This document shows positions 50,434-60,013 of a stretch of DNA of 64,000 nt, piece after piece; within the stretch, counting starts at the first letter, position 1, and each line of letters starts with the position of its first letter. Below the pieces are notes generated by a model. The model was not told the origin of the DNA. It made no database searches and worked only from the letters and a program-made list of their open reading frames with translations. The stretch is taken from NCBI RefSeq assembly GCF_014145675.1, contig NZ_JACGZW010000004.1, forward strand, positions 186,001-250,000, written 5' to 3'. The position numbers and the translations under genes were made by a program. The DNA is from Amycolatopsis dendrobii (lineage in GTDB: Bacteria > Actinomycetota > Actinomycetes > Mycobacteriales > Pseudonocardiaceae).

Positions 50434-50733
50434 TCAGGAGGCGAGCGCCTCGTTGACGGTCAGGAACTCGCCCGCGGTGCGGGTGGCGGAGAATTCGATC
50501 ACGCGGTAATGCGCGAGCCGCTGCAGCACGAGCGGATCGGTGGCGAGCACGGCGTCCAGCTTGCCGCGCAGGCACGGGCGGGAGATGATGACCTGGTCTG
50601 CGTCCTCGTTTCCTTTTCCGGAAACGAGGAACAATCCATGCGCGAACTGGCTTCGCAGCCACTCGGCGTGTTCGGCCAGTGCGTAGTCGACTTCGTTTCG
50701 AGGGGCTGTGTAGGACAGCAATGCGATGTACAT
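50434..50733 (-). CDS. YciI-family protein
   Basis: A 99-residue YciI-like protein from ATG at 50733. YIALLSYTAP, LAEHAEWLRSQFAHGLFLVS and DADQVIISRP follow the family pattern, which includes a conserved active-site His-Asp pair (His here in LAEHAEW). YciI-like proteins are small putative hydrolases or decarboxylase-like enzymes. No partner is adjacent. Confidence 0.88.
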   Translation of the reverse strand: MYIALLSYTAPRNEVDYALAEHAEWLRSQFAHGLFLVSGKGNEDADQVIISRPCLRGKLDAVLATDPLVLQRLAHYRVIEFSATRTAGEFLTVNEALAS

Positions 50734-50913
50734 GACCTCAGGGTAGGACGCTCGGTCGGATGGTGCATCCTCCTCCCGAGTGCCGCCGTGGTTCATCGAA
50801 TGGTCAAGTATTCCCAATAAATCTTTACGGATAAGCGTACTGTTTGGATTTCCGTTACGGGGTACGGAAAACCCCGCGCCCCGGCGTTTCCGCTGGACAT
50901 TTCGGACGGATGG

Positions 50914-52434
50914 TCAAGACCACCCCCAGTTCTGCGTGAAGCAGCCCGCCAGATAAAGATCCACGCGGTCGGCGAAGCGGCTCGGATCGCGTCCGGTGAG
51001 TTCGCCGATCCGGGTGATCCGGTATCGCAGGGTGTTCACGTGCAAGTGCAGAGTGGCCGACGTCTGTGTCCAAGATCCCGAATGTTCGAGGAACGCCTTG
51101 AGCGTCGTTATCAATTCGGAACCGTGTGCGGCGTCGTACGCGAGTACCGGCCCCAGTACTTTTTCGCCGAATGTCCGCCGCAGGTCTTCCGGCACGGCGG
51201 CCAGCAACAGCAGATGCGACGCCACTTCGTCGCCGGACAACACCGTCGCGCGGCCCGGCGTCATCGCGGCCAGCGTGCGTGCGTGCCGGGCCTCCTGCAC
51301 CCCGGCGCGGAGACCGGCGGCGTCCGCGGCCCGGCTGAGGCCGAGCGTCAGCCGCGCGGACCCGAGCGCGGGTTCGATCGTGTGCACCGCTTCCCGCAAC
51401 GTTTCGGTATCGCGTGCGGAGCAGAGGCCGAACGTCTCGCCGTCGACGGTCGCCACCAGCACCGGCTGTCCGGTGGTCGAAAGCAGTTCCTCCACCAGTA
51501 CCTGCGCCAGTCCGGGCCCGCCGCCGCGCACCTCGGCGGACAGCGTCGTCACCGGTTCCTGCGGCGCGAACCCGGCGGCGGACAGCCGGGAGGTCAGCTC
51601 GCCCGGTGCGGCGTCGTCGGAGAGCACCAGCCTGAGCAGCGGTTCGGCCGCGCGGTTCTCGATCCGCCTGGTCTCGTCCACCCGGGACCGTTCGAGCCCG
51701 GCCAGTGCAGCCAGTTCCAGCGCCAGCTCCCGGCGCGCGGACGGCCACTGCGCCGGATCGCCGTCCACCACGAGGAACCAGCTCGCGATCCGATGCCCCG
51801 AGCGCCCGGCCGCGCCGAGCAGCGTGACCGGACCGTCCTGGCACGGCAGCCGTTCGGCGCGCAGGAACTTCCGCGCCAGCGCGGTGCGGCGCGCGGCGGG
51901 CAGTTCGGGGCCGCCCGCCAGTTGCTGCCCGGTCGCGCTCAGGACGAGACAGCCGACGCCCAGCTCCTCCGTGCCGGCCTTGACCAGCGCGGACAGACCG
52001 TGGCCGGAGGTCACCGCGGCCACCAGCCGCCGGTGCGAATCGCGGGCGGGCGCCGAGCGTTCCGCGGCCAGGCCCAGGATCACCCGCTCGGCCACGGTCG
52101 CGAACGAAACCGACACCGGCACCTCGAACAACGGCAGGCCGACGCGCTCGCAGGCGGTCACGAGGTAGTCCGGCACCGGGCCGCCGACCTCGGCGGTGCC
52201 CGCCCCCAGCGCGGTCACGCCCGCGGCGGCGAGTTTGCCGACGAACGCGTCCGCGTCCGCGGGCCCCGGCAGCCAGCGCATGCCGCACAGCACGATCTCG
52301 CCGCCGTCGAGGTACCGCGTCGGATCTTGCAGGGTCGCCTGGAAGACGCGGCCGAACTCGCGGTCGCGCGCCTTCTCGCCCGCCAGCAGCCGCAACCCCA
52401 GCTCCGGGGTGTCGAGCAGTGCACCCAGCCGCAT
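50914..52434 (-). CDS. pucR: PucR-family purine catabolism regulator
   Basis: A 506-residue regulator from ATG at 52434 with GGAAGGAGG upstream. The N-terminal PucR domain has LDTPELGLRLLAGEKARDREF, a GAF-like middle has GVGCLVLSATGQQLAGGPE, and the C-terminal HTH_30 has LHLHVNTLRYRITRIGELTG. It is divergent from uricase and a purine catabolic cluster, so it most likely activates or represses those genes in response to a purine. Confidence 0.92.
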   Translation of the reverse strand: MRLGALLDTPELGLRLLAGEKARDREFGRVFQATLQDPTRYLDGGEIVLCGMRWLPGPADADAFVGKLAAAGVTALGAGTAEVGGPVPDYLVTACERVGLPLFEVPVSVSFATVAERVILGLAAERSAPARDSHRRLVAAVTSGHGLSALVKAGTEELGVGCLVLSATGQQLAGGPELPAARRTALARKFLRAERLPCQDGPVTLLGAAGRSGHRIASWFLVVDGDPAQWPSARRELALELAALAGLERSRVDETRRIENRAAEPLLRLVLSDDAAPGELTSRLSAAGFAPQEPVTTLSAEVRGGGPGLAQVLVEELLSTTGQPVLVATVDGETFGLCSARDTETLREAVHTIEPALGSARLTLGLSRAADAAGLRAGVQEARHARTLAAMTPGRATVLSGDEVASHLLLLAAVPEDLRRTFGEKVLGPVLAYDAAHGSELITTLKAFLEHSGSWTQTSATLHLHVNTLRYRITRIGELTGRDPSRFADRVDLYLAGCFTQNWGWS

Positions 52435-52528
52435 GCGCGCCTCCTTCCGCCCATCAGTACCGCACACCAGAGGGGTTTGGCGGAAACTACGAAAAACCGG
52501 CCGTTCGCGCTCGCCGCTTTCGGCGGAT

Positions 52529-52557
52529 CTGCCGTGGCCCGGGCCACGCCGCGGCAG
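52529..52557. promoter_or_regulatory. PucR operator candidate upstream of uricase
   Basis: CTGCCG...CGGCAG (52529-52534, 52552-52557) encloses a perfect 14-bp palindrome GTGGCCCGGGCCAC (52534-52547), ~40 bp before the uricase start. Position and symmetry suit a regulator site. Binding is inferred. Confidence 0.45.
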
Positions 52558-52595
52558 GTGTACTCACTCGGCGAGCGAAACGGAAGGGATGACCA

Positions 52596-53468
52596 ATGGC
52601 GATCGTTCTTGGCGACAACCGCTACGGGAAGGCCGAAAACCGGCTGGTCCGCGTCGACCGCGAAGGCGACGAGCACCGGATCACCGACCTCACCGTGAGC
52701 GTGTCGCTGTCGGGCGACATGAGCGACACCCACCTGACCGGGGCCAACGACAAGGTGCTGGCCACCGACACGCAGAAGAACACCGTCTTCGCCTTCGCCC
52801 GCGACGGCATCGGCGAGATCGAGGACTTCGCGCTGCGGCTGGCCCGGCACTTCGTGTCCACGCAGGAGAGCATCCACGCCGCCCGGGTCGGGATCGTGGC
52901 TCATCCGTGGGAACGGCTGCGGGTCGGCGGACGGCCGGCGCATCACTCGTTCGCCCGTTCCGGGGCTGGCACGCGCACCACGCGCGTCACCTACGACGGC
53001 GAGCGGGCCTGGGTGCTCGGCGGGGTCGAGGACCTGACCGTGCTCAACTCCACCGGATCCGAATTCTGGGGCTTCCCGCGCGACGAATACACCACGCTGG
53101 TGGAGGTCAAGGACCGGATTCTCGCCACCGCCGTGTCCGCGACCTGGCGGTACTCGGTCGAGGAGGCCGACTGGGCGCACGCGCACGAGACCGCGCTCGC
53201 CACCCTGCTCGACGCGTTCGGCGGCACGCACAGCCAGTCCTTGCAGCAGACGCTGTACGCGATGGGCCAGGCGGTCCTGGAGGCGATCCCGGAGATCGCG
53301 GAGATCCGGTTCTCGCTGCCGAACAAGCACCACTTCCTCGTCGACCTCGAGCCGTTCGGCCTCGACAACCCCGGCGAGGTGTTCTACGCCGCCGACCGGC
53401 CCTACGGCCTGATCGAGGGCACCGTCCTGCGCGACGACGCCCCGCCCGCCGGTCCGGCCTGGTCCTGA
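52596..53468 (+). CDS. pucL: Urate oxidase (uricase)
   Basis: A 290-residue uricase. GDNRYGKAENRLVRV carries the catalytic Lys (K12), VLATDTQKNT the Thr (T57), and the late LPNKHHFLVDLEPFG the active-site His. It oxidises urate to 5-hydroxyisourate and H2O2 without cofactor. Hydroxyisourate hydrolase and OHCU decarboxylase are not encoded here and must be elsewhere or replaced. It is divergent from pucR and followed by the deaminase. Confidence 0.94.
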   Translation: MAIVLGDNRYGKAENRLVRVDREGDEHRITDLTVSVSLSGDMSDTHLTGANDKVLATDTQKNTVFAFARDGIGEIEDFALRLARHFVSTQESIHAARVGIVAHPWERLRVGGRPAHHSFARSGAGTRTTRVTYDGERAWVLGGVEDLTVLNSTGSEFWGFPRDEYTTLVEVKDRILATAVSATWRYSVEEADWAHAHETALATLLDAFGGTHSQSLQQTLYAMGQAVLEAIPEIAEIRFSLPNKHHFLVDLEPFGLDNPGEVFYAADRPYGLIEGTVLRDDAPPAGPAWS

Positions 53469-53506
53469 GCACACCGAAAACCCGAACTGTTGGGAGCAGT
53501 ACTGTC

Positions 53507-53995
53507 ATGACCGTGTCCATCGATGCCGACGTCGAACGCGCCTGGCTCGCCGAATGCGTGCGGATCGCCGAGCAGAACGTCGCCGACGGCGGCGGCCCGT
53601 TCGGCGCGCTGGTGGTGAAGGACGGCGAGATCGTCGCGACCGGCGTCAACCGCGTCACCCCGTCGCTCGACCCGACCGCGCACGCCGAGGTGGTCGCGAT
53701 CCGCGCGGCCTGCCAGGCGCTCAGCACGTTCAGCCTGGCCGGCTGCGTGCTCGTCTCCTCGTGCGAGCCGTGCCCGATGTGCCTGGCGTCGTCGCTGTGG
53801 GCGCGCGTGGACCGCGTGCTGTACGCGGCCGACCGCCACGACGCCGCCCGGGCCGGATTCGACGACCGGGCCTTCTACGAACTGTTCGAGAACCCGCGCG
53901 AAACGTGGCAGACCCCGGTTTCGCGAGTGTCCACACCGGAGGCTTTCGCCCCGTTCTCCGCCTGGCTCGGCCGATCCGACCGGATCGAGTACTGA
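53507..53995 (+). CDS. Nucleoside/guanine deaminase
   Basis: A 162-residue cytidine-deaminase-fold enzyme. The zinc site is H59-A-E61 and P-C89-P-M-C92 (TAHAEVVAIR; SSCEPCPMC), as in Bacillus GuaD-type guanine deaminase. The C-terminal F and Y residues (AFYELFENP) match that group. It would convert guanine to xanthine, which feeds the uricase pathway. It sits 38 bp after uricase in the same operon. Confidence 0.93.
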   Translation: MTVSIDADVERAWLAECVRIAEQNVADGGGPFGALVVKDGEIVATGVNRVTPSLDPTAHAEVVAIRAACQALSTFSLAGCVLVSSCEPCPMCLASSLWARVDRVLYAADRHDAARAGFDDRAFYELFENPRETWQTPVSRVSTPEAFAPFSAWLGRSDRIEY

Positions 53996-54170
53996 GCCTC
54001 GGCGAGTGCTGATGCCGGTCAGAATCGGCTTCAGCGTTCCCCGCCCCACCCCACCGGGCCACCCTCCCGGTGCTGACCGGAGCACCAGAAAAACGCAAAC
54101 GTCCCGCCGTGCCGCCCTTTGCCTGTGCCAGGGGTGCGGTTCGGCACACCCACCGGCAAGGGGAGGACGC

Positions 54171-55613
54171 ATGACCCAGGTACGCCTCGACGAAGCGGTG
54201 ACCTCGGCTCCCGGACCGCAGCGAAAGTCCATTGTGGAGCGTCTCTTTGAATTACGCGCCCGCGAAACCACGGTAGGCCGGGAAGTACGCGGCGGTTTGA
54301 CCACTTTCGTCGCGATGGCCTACATCGTTTTGCTCAACCCGCTCATCCTCGGCGCTTCCGCCGACATCACCGGCGCGAAGCTCAGCGCCGCGCAAGTGAC
54401 CACGGCGACCGCGCTCGCCGCCGCCGTGATGACTGTCCTCATGGGACTCGTCGGCAACGCGCCGCTCGCGCTCGCCGCCGGACTCGGCATCAACGGCATC
54501 GTCGCGTTCCAGATGGCCCCGGCGATGACGTGGGCACAGGCTTTCGGGCTGGTGGTGCTCGAAGGCGTCTGCATTGTGCTGATGGCGGTCAGCGGGGTCC
54601 GGGAACGCATCATGAACGCGATTCCCGGGCCGCTGAAAACCGCGATCACCGTCGGCATCGGTTTGTACATCGCGCTGGTCGGCCTGGTGAGCGCCGGGTT
54701 CGTCACGCGGACCCCGGACGCGGCGCATTCGACCGTCCCGGTGCGGCTCGGGATCGACGGGCATCTCGACGGCTGGCCGATCGCGGTGTTCTGCTTCGGT
54801 TTGCTGCTGATGACCGTGCTGATGTCGCGGAAGGTACCCGGTGCGGTGCTGATCAGCATCGCCGCCGCCACCGTGCTCGCGGTGGTGCTGCACGACGGAT
54901 TCGGTGTCGGCGAATGGGGTTTGACGACTCCGACGCTGCCGCGTTCCGTCGTCGCCGCGCCTGATTTCGGGCTGCTCGGGCACGTCGATTTGTTCGGCGG
55001 ATTCGCTAAAGCGGGCGCGCTGACCGCGACGATCTTCTTGTTCACTCTGGTGCTGTCCGGGTTCTTCGACGCGATGGGCACCATCACCAGCGTGTCGGCC
55101 GAGGCCGGGCTGTCGAAGAACGGCCGGGTGCCGCGGATGGGCCGGATCCTGTTCGTGGACGGGGCCGGGGCGATCGCGGGCGGGATGTCCGGGTCGTCGC
55201 CGAACACCGTGTTCCTGGAGTCCGCGGCCGGCGTCGGGGAGGGGGCGCGGACCGGGCTGGCGAGTGTCGTGACCGGACTCTTGTTCGGGGCGACGCTGCT
55301 GTTCACGCCGATCGCGGGCATCGTCCCGGCGCAGGCCGCCGCCCCCGCGCTCGTGGTGATCGGCGGGATGATGGTGGCGCAGTGCCGCAATATCCCTTGG
55401 CACGACCCGGATTACACGATCCCGGTGTTCCTGACGGTCGCGCTCATTCCGTTCACCTACTCCATCACCAACGGCGTCGGCGCGGGCCTCATCGCGTTCG
55501 TGCTGATCAAGACCTTCCGCGGGAAGTGGCGTGAAGCAGGGTGGATCCTCACCGTGCTCGCGCTCGTGTTCACCGTCTATTTCGGAATCGACGTGGTGAA
55601 GGCGATCCTCTGA
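54171..55613 (+). CDS. NCS2-family purine permease
   Basis: A 480-residue transporter from ATG at 54171 with GGGGAGGA upstream and about 12-14 helices. GGLTTFVAMAYIVLLNP and SGSSPNTVFLESAAGVGEGARTG (in two blocks) are AzgA/GhxP-type nucleobase-cation symporter motifs. It probably imports xanthine, guanine or hypoxanthine for the adjacent enzymes. Confidence 0.93.
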   Translation: MTQVRLDEAVTSAPGPQRKSIVERLFELRARETTVGREVRGGLTTFVAMAYIVLLNPLILGASADITGAKLSAAQVTTATALAAAVMTVLMGLVGNAPLALAAGLGINGIVAFQMAPAMTWAQAFGLVVLEGVCIVLMAVSGVRERIMNAIPGPLKTAITVGIGLYIALVGLVSAGFVTRTPDAAHSTVPVRLGIDGHLDGWPIAVFCFGLLLMTVLMSRKVPGAVLISIAAATVLAVVLHDGFGVGEWGLTTPTLPRSVVAAPDFGLLGHVDLFGGFAKAGALTATIFLFTLVLSGFFDAMGTITSVSAEAGLSKNGRVPRMGRILFVDGAGAIAGGMSGSSPNTVFLESAAGVGEGARTGLASVVTGLLFGATLLFTPIAGIVPAQAAAPALVVIGGMMVAQCRNIPWHDPDYTIPVFLTVALIPFTYSITNGVGAGLIAFVLIKTFRGKWREAGWILTVLALVFTVYFGIDVVKAIL

Positions 55614-55630
55614 GTGAAAGGGACCGACAA

Positions 55631-56008
55631 ATGCCTCTGATGTTCCTCAACGGCGGCGCGATGCGCGGCGAACCTCTGCACCATCTGCTCGACGGCGCTC
55701 CACTGGTGGCCGAAACGACCACGGCCGCGAAGTACCGGTTCTATTCGGTCGGCGGGCAATGCCCGGCTTTGGTCCCGGTAGCGCACGGCGGCGCGGCGAT
55801 CTCCGGCGAGGTTTACGACCTCACGCTGGACCAGCTGCGCGACCGCGTGCTCCCGTCCGAACCGCCGGAGCTGGAGCTGGGCGTGATCGAATTGGCCGAC
55901 GGCAGTTCGGCGTTCGCGATGCTGCTGCGGCGGCCGCAGACCTCGCACGTGCAACTGCGGGACATCACGGAAATCGGCGACTGGCGAGCGTTCAAGGCCG
56001 CGGCGTGA
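55631..56008 (+). CDS. Stand-alone AtzF/allophanate-hydrolase C-terminal-like domain
   Basis: A 125-residue protein. FLNGGAMRGEPLHHLL, AAKYRFYSVGGQCPALVP and GAAISGEVYDL resemble the gamma-glutamylcyclotransferase-like C-terminal domain of allophanate hydrolase, here without the amidase domain. It lies between the purine permease and glycerate kinase and overlaps the latter by four bases. A role in ureide or allophanate breakdown is inferred. Confidence 0.8.
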   Translation: MPLMFLNGGAMRGEPLHHLLDGAPLVAETTTAAKYRFYSVGGQCPALVPVAHGGAAISGEVYDLTLDQLRDRVLPSEPPELELGVIELADGSSAFAMLLRRPQTSHVQLRDITEIGDWRAFKAAA

Positions 56009-57105
56009 CGGTTCTGGTCGCTCCGGACAAGTTCAAGGGCTCACTCACCGCGGCGGAGGTCGCGGAGGTCGTGGCCGCGGCGTTCGCCGAGGTCGCGCCC
56101 GGTGAGCCGGTGCGGCAGCTGCCGGTGGCCGACGGCGGCGACGGGACAGTCGCCGCCGCGGTCGCCGCCGGGTTCCAGCGGATTCCGGTGCGGGTCTCCG
56201 GCCCGACCGGCCGCCGGATCACCGCGTACTACGCGCTGCGCGGGACGGTCGCCGTGGTCGAGCTGGCGGAGGCGTCCGGCCTCCACCGGCTGCCCGGCGG
56301 CCGGTTGGAGCCGCTGACCGCGTCGAGCTACGGCACCGGCGAGCTGATCGCGGCCGCCCGGGCCGCCGGGGCGACGCAGATCGTGCTCGGGGTCGGCGGC
56401 AGCGCCTGCACCGACGGCGGAGCAGGCTTGCTGACCGCGTTGGGCGCCCGGTTGCTCGACGCTTCCGGCGCGCCGCTTCCGCCGGGCGGTGCGGCGTTGA
56501 CCGAGTTGTCCGCAGTGGATCTGTCCGGACTGCCCGAAGTGGACATTGTCCTGGCGTCCGATGTGGATAACCCGTTGCTGGGTGTGGATGGCGCTGCCGC
56601 GGTGTACGGGCCGCAGAAGGGCGCTGGACCATCCGAGATCGCGTTGCTGGAACGCGGGCTGACTCGGTGGGCCGAAGTTGTGGGCTCCGCGCACGCCACC
56701 ACCCCGGGCGCCGGCGCGGCAGGCGGCGTCGGGTTCGGTGTCCTCGCCGGACTCGGCGCTCGCATTCGGCCCGGGATCGAGTTGCTGTTGGAGCTGCTGG
56801 GTTTCCCGGCCGCGGCCCGCGACGCCCGGCTCGTCATCACCGGCGAAGGATCGCTGGACACCCAATCGCTGCACGGAAAAGCACCGGTGGGCGTTCTCCG
56901 TGCAGCGGGCGGCACGCCGGTCGTCGCCTTGGCCGGGCGATGTCTGCTGTCCGCGCCGGAATGGCGGGAAGCGGGCTTCGCCGGGGTCTACGCGCTGACC
57001 GACGTGGAGCCGGACGAGTATCGCTGTGTCGCCGAGGCCCGGTCATTGCTGCGCGACCGGGCCGCGCAGCTGGCTCGGGATTTCAGCCGAGCAATACCTG
57101 CCTGA
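56005..57105 (+). CDS. glxK: Glycerate kinase
   Basis: A 366-residue GlxK/GckA-family kinase from GTG overlapping the previous stop. APDKFKGSLTAAEVA, PVADGGDGTV and GVGGSACTDGGAGL are diagnostic, and VITGEGSLDTQSLHGKAPVGV is in the second half. It phosphorylates glycerate, the product reached from glyoxylate of ureide breakdown. This places it as the last step of the purine cluster. The 3' end overlaps the convergent Nudix gene by 23 bases. Confidence 0.93.
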   Translation: MTVLVAPDKFKGSLTAAEVAEVVAAAFAEVAPGEPVRQLPVADGGDGTVAAAVAAGFQRIPVRVSGPTGRRITAYYALRGTVAVVELAEASGLHRLPGGRLEPLTASSYGTGELIAAARAAGATQIVLGVGGSACTDGGAGLLTALGARLLDASGAPLPPGGAALTELSAVDLSGLPEVDIVLASDVDNPLLGVDGAAAVYGPQKGAGPSEIALLERGLTRWAEVVGSAHATTPGAGAAGGVGFGVLAGLGARIRPGIELLLELLGFPAAARDARLVITGEGSLDTQSLHGKAPVGVLRAAGGTPVVALAGRCLLSAPEWREAGFAGVYALTDVEPDEYRCVAEARSLLRDRAAQLARDFSRAIPA

Positions 57106-57475
57106 CGTGGTCGGACAGGGGGAGTCCGGCCGCGTCGGCGGGGGTCAGCCAGCGGTGGTCGTCGTGTTCGGCCGGGTTGAGCTGAAGGTCGCCGAGGAAT
57201 TCCGGATGCGCGTCGTAGTAGGCGGCGTGCACGGTGAACGGTTTGCCGGTGCGGTCCGGCCAGGATTGCCGGGCCCGTTCGCCGGCGAGCCGTACCCGCA
57301 GCCCGGTTTCCTCGGCGACTTCCCGCACCGCGGTGGTTTCCGGAGCTTCGCCGGGTTCGACCGTGCCGCCGGGGAATTCCCAATGCCCGCCGAGGAAAGT
57401 CCCCGGCGCGCGGCGGATCAGCAGCACGGTTTCGCCGCGGGGGAGCAGGACGTAGGCGAGATGTTTGTCGTTCAT
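57083..57475 (-). CDS. MutT-like Nudix hydrolase
   Basis: A 130-residue protein from ATG at 57475 with GGAGG upstream. The Nudix box is GGTVEPGEAPETTAVREVAEETGL, given here in full sense as G-x5-E-x7-REV-x-EE-x-G. GHWEFPGG precedes it. It probably cleans an oxidised or modified nucleotide. The start overlaps the stop of the decayed SDR upstream, with which it was once co-translated. Confidence 0.88.
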   Translation of the reverse strand: MNDKHLAYVLLPRGETVLLIRRAPGTFLGGHWEFPGGTVEPGEAPETTAVREVAEETGLRVRLAGERARQSWPDRTGKPFTVHAAYYDAHPEFLGDLQLNPAEHDDHRWLTPADAAGLPLSDHVRQVLLG

Positions 57476-57848
57476 GCCGCACCTCCGTTGGATACGAGGA
57501 CCTGACCGTTCACCCAGCCGCCCTCCGGGCCGCACAGGAACGCGACGAGACTCGCGCAGTCGCACTGGGCGGACGTTTCGCGGTGGGCTTCGGGGATCCA
57601 GCCGGTGTCGGTCCGGCCGGGCCGGTGGTCAGCGTGAGGATCCGGCCCGCACCGCGTGGTCCGAGGCAGCGCTGGGCGGCTCCCTGATCAACAGCCAGCT
57701 CGCGCGGGCGTTCACCGCGAAGCTCCGGCCGGAACTGTCCACTGTGGTGTCGAGCTGGCCGGAATCTGCGAACGCGCAGCGCGCTAGCACTGGCGCTTCC
57801 GGCTTTCCGGCCGACTCCGGTTACCGCGGCGGTTTTCTCATTCTTCAA
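57472..57848 (-). pseudogene. Decayed SDR oxidoreductase
   Basis: In three frames, remnants of an SDR are visible: AAVTGVGRKAG near 57830 (TGxxGxG motif), FAVNARASWLLIR near 57710 in another frame, GRILTLTTG back in the first, and LVAFLCGPEGGWVNGQVLVSNGGAA at the C-terminus near 57500. The catalytic Tyr-Lys segment is missing, and about half the gene is gone. It overlaps rraA at one end and the Nudix start at the other. It is not functional. Confidence 0.8.
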
Positions 57849-58545
57849 TGGCGCCGTCTTTCGCGCGGAGGTGCTGGCGGAACGTGTAGGACGGGTCGCT
57901 TTCCCGGTGGGCCAGGAATTCGCTGAAGCGGACCTGTTCGCGGAGGGTGACGCCGTCGCGGATCTTCTCCGCTTGCCGGTGTTCGGTGTCGCGGATGGAT
58001 TCGGCGAGCCGGAATACCTCGTCGGCTTGGGCGGCGGGAACGAAGAGGACGCCGTCGTCGTCGCCGAAGACCAGGTCGTCGGTGGTCACGGTCCACTCGC
58101 CGACGGTGGCGGCTTCCAGCGCGTCCGCGGCGCGGTCGTTGAGGTGCAGGGGGCCGGTGGAGAGCGAGCCAAGGCTGTAGACGGGGAGGCCGATTTCCCT
58201 GAGTTCGGCGGTGTCGCGGTGCAGGCCCCAGATGACGATGCCGCTCAGTCCGGCTGCCGCTGCTTCAGCGGTGATGAGATCGCCGACACAGCTCTCGTCC
58301 AGGCGGCCCCGGTTGTCGACTACCAGCACATCGCCTGGTCGGGCGGAGGTCAGTGCTTCCAGGAAGACGTCGACGCTGCCGGAGTGCCTGGCGGGGAGGA
58401 CTCTGCCTCCTAGCTTGAGCTCCGGGATGACGCCCCTGGTCCCGGCCGGTGCACATCTCACGGTCAGGCGGGCGCGCAGGCAGCCGTCGGCTAGGTGGGC
58501 GGTGGTCAAGCTGGCGAAGCGGGTGGCTAGTTCGGTGTGGTTCAC
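57838..58545 (-). CDS. RraA-like protein
   Basis: A 235-residue protein from GTG at 58545 (ATG 58575 is possible). LADGCLRARL, DVLVVDNRGRLDESCVGDLIT and GIVIWGLHRDTAELREIGLP follow RraA/HMG-aldolase-like proteins; the Arg-Asp pair (RD) of the binding site is kept. Such proteins either inhibit RNase E or act as aldolases/decarboxylases, and the latter is likelier in metabolic neighbourhoods. It was in one operon with the decayed SDR. Confidence 0.88.
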   Translation of the reverse strand: MNHTELATRFASLTTAHLADGCLRARLTVRCAPAGTRGVIPELKLGGRVLPARHSGSVDVFLEALTSARPGDVLVVDNRGRLDESCVGDLITAEAAAAGLSGIVIWGLHRDTAELREIGLPVYSLGSLSTGPLHLNDRAADALEAATVGEWTVTTDDLVFGDDDGVLFVPAAQADEVFRLAESIRDTEHRQAEKIRDGVTLREQVRFSEFLAHRESDPSYTFRQHLRAKDGAIEE

Positions 58546-58843
58546 GGGTCCGCCCTTCTTGCGTAGTCGGTTCACGCTAGCGGGGATTCAAAGGGTTGGC
58601 CGCCGGTTTTCGGGTTGCGCGGGGCGCTCCGGACCGCAGAGAGGGCAGGTTCGCGGAAAGAGTCATAAGCGGCGAACCGGGCGGGCGTTACCCCGTGTTT
58701 TGGCGGCTATATCCGGTTTCTTCCGTTGCCTGGTTGAAGTCCTGGTGAATTCCCGGGTAGGTGATGTTCTCGACCAGGGTTTCTTCACTTTCCGCACGCA
58801 TAATTCCGTCCCAGTAGTCCGATCGTGTGGCTGGAGGGAAAAA

Positions 58844-60013
58844 GTGCCGGGGTCTGTGCGTGCCCGCTGGATGGGCGGCGGGGTCGCGATTGCGGTCGTG
58901 GCGGCGGGCGTCGCGGTCGCGGTGTGGCCGGACGGGGCTTCGGCACAGGACCCGGAGATCCAGATCTCGCGGTCGGCGTGCGGGCAGGGCTGGGCGGAGC
59001 CGCGGGCCGGGGTCCAGACCTTTCATCTGCGCAACACCGGATCCGTGACCGCCGAGGTGGATTTGATCGACCCGGCGACCGGTGTCGTGTACGGCGAGGT
59101 CGAAGGGCTGGGCAGCGGGACTGCCCGGCCGATGCAGGTGACACTCGGCAACGGATCCTACGCATTCCGTTGTCTCCCCGAGGATTCATCGGCGATCGTC
59201 GGGCCGACTGTCACGGTGAGCGGCGGCGCGGAACGCGGTCCGGGTGTCGCGCCGGTGACGCAGAACGACCTGCTCGGGCCGTTGAAGTCCTATCAAGCGC
59301 AGGTGACGCAAGGGCTCGGCCAGTTGGCGGGTGACGTCGGCACATTGAAAAACGCCATTCGCGGCAATGATCGAGGTGCGAGCCAGGCTGCGTGGCTGGT
59401 GGCGCATCTCGATTACGAACGCCTCGGTGCGGCTTACAACGCCTTCGGCGACTCGGACAAGGCGATCAACGGAACCGCCGCAGGGTTGCCGGACGGTGTC
59501 AAGAGTCCGGACTTCACCGGTTTTCACCGGCTCGAATCCGGCTTGTGGCACAACGAAGACCTCGCCGCCCTCGCGCCGGTGGCTGATCAGCTGGACAGCG
59601 ACGTGCAGAAGCTCCGCAAGTCCTTCGCGGACAGCCAGGTCAATCCGAACGACCTCGGCCTGCGCGCGCATGAGATCGTGGAGAACACCCTGCAATTCGA
59701 ATTGACCGCCCGCACCGATTACGGCAGCGGCACCAACCTCGCCACCGCACGGGCGAATCTTGACGGGACACAAGCTGTCCTCGACGTGCTGCGTCCGGTT
59801 CTCGCTCCGCGTTATCCGGAACTGTCCAAGGTGGACAGCTGGATGAAGCGCACCAAAGCGACGCTCGACAGCGCCAAGAAGCCGGACGGCTCCTGGACGC
59901 CGGTGAGTCAGTTGTCCGCGCCGCAGCGGCAGAAACTCAATGCCGACGTCAGTGAGTTGACCGAGCTGCTCGCTCCGATCGCCGCCATCGCGGAGCCGAG
60001 GAGGATCTCGTGA
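58844..60013 (+). CDS. efeO: EfeO-type periplasmic iron-uptake protein (cupredoxin + imelysin/M75)
   Basis: A 389-residue exported protein from GTG at 58844 with GGAGGGA upstream. A signal segment (~5-28, [17 protein letters not shown]) precedes a cupredoxin-like domain (~33-125, with a CGQGW start) and a helical imelysin/M75 domain with HxxE motif [13 protein letters not shown]. EfeO works with EfeB and the permease EfeU to take up iron. EfeU is not in this operon. It overlaps efeB. The 298-bp gap upstream has no gene. Confidence 0.92.
   Translation: MPGSVRARWMGGGVAIAVVAAGVAVAVWPDGASAQDPEIQISRSACGQGWAEPRAGVQTFHLRNTGSVTAEVDLIDPATGVVYGEVEGLGSGTARPMQVTLGNGSYAFRCLPEDSSAIVGPTVTVSGGAERGPGVAPVTQNDLLGPLKSYQAQVTQGLGQLAGDVGTLKNAIRGNDRGASQAAWLVAHLDYERLGAAYNAFGDSDKAINGTAAGLPDGVKSPDFTGFHRLESGLWHNEDLAALAPVADQLDSDVQKLRKSFADSQVNPNDLGLRAHEIVENTLQFELTARTDYGSGTNLATARANLDGTQAVLDVLRPVLAPRYPELSKVDSWMKRTKATLDSAKKPDGSWTPVSQLSAPQRQKLNADVSELTELLAPIAAIAEPRRIS

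Noticed and set aside
58546..58843. IdeR/DtxR iron box upstream of efeO
   Set aside because: No sequence close to the TTAGGTTAGG...CTAACCTAA pattern was found.
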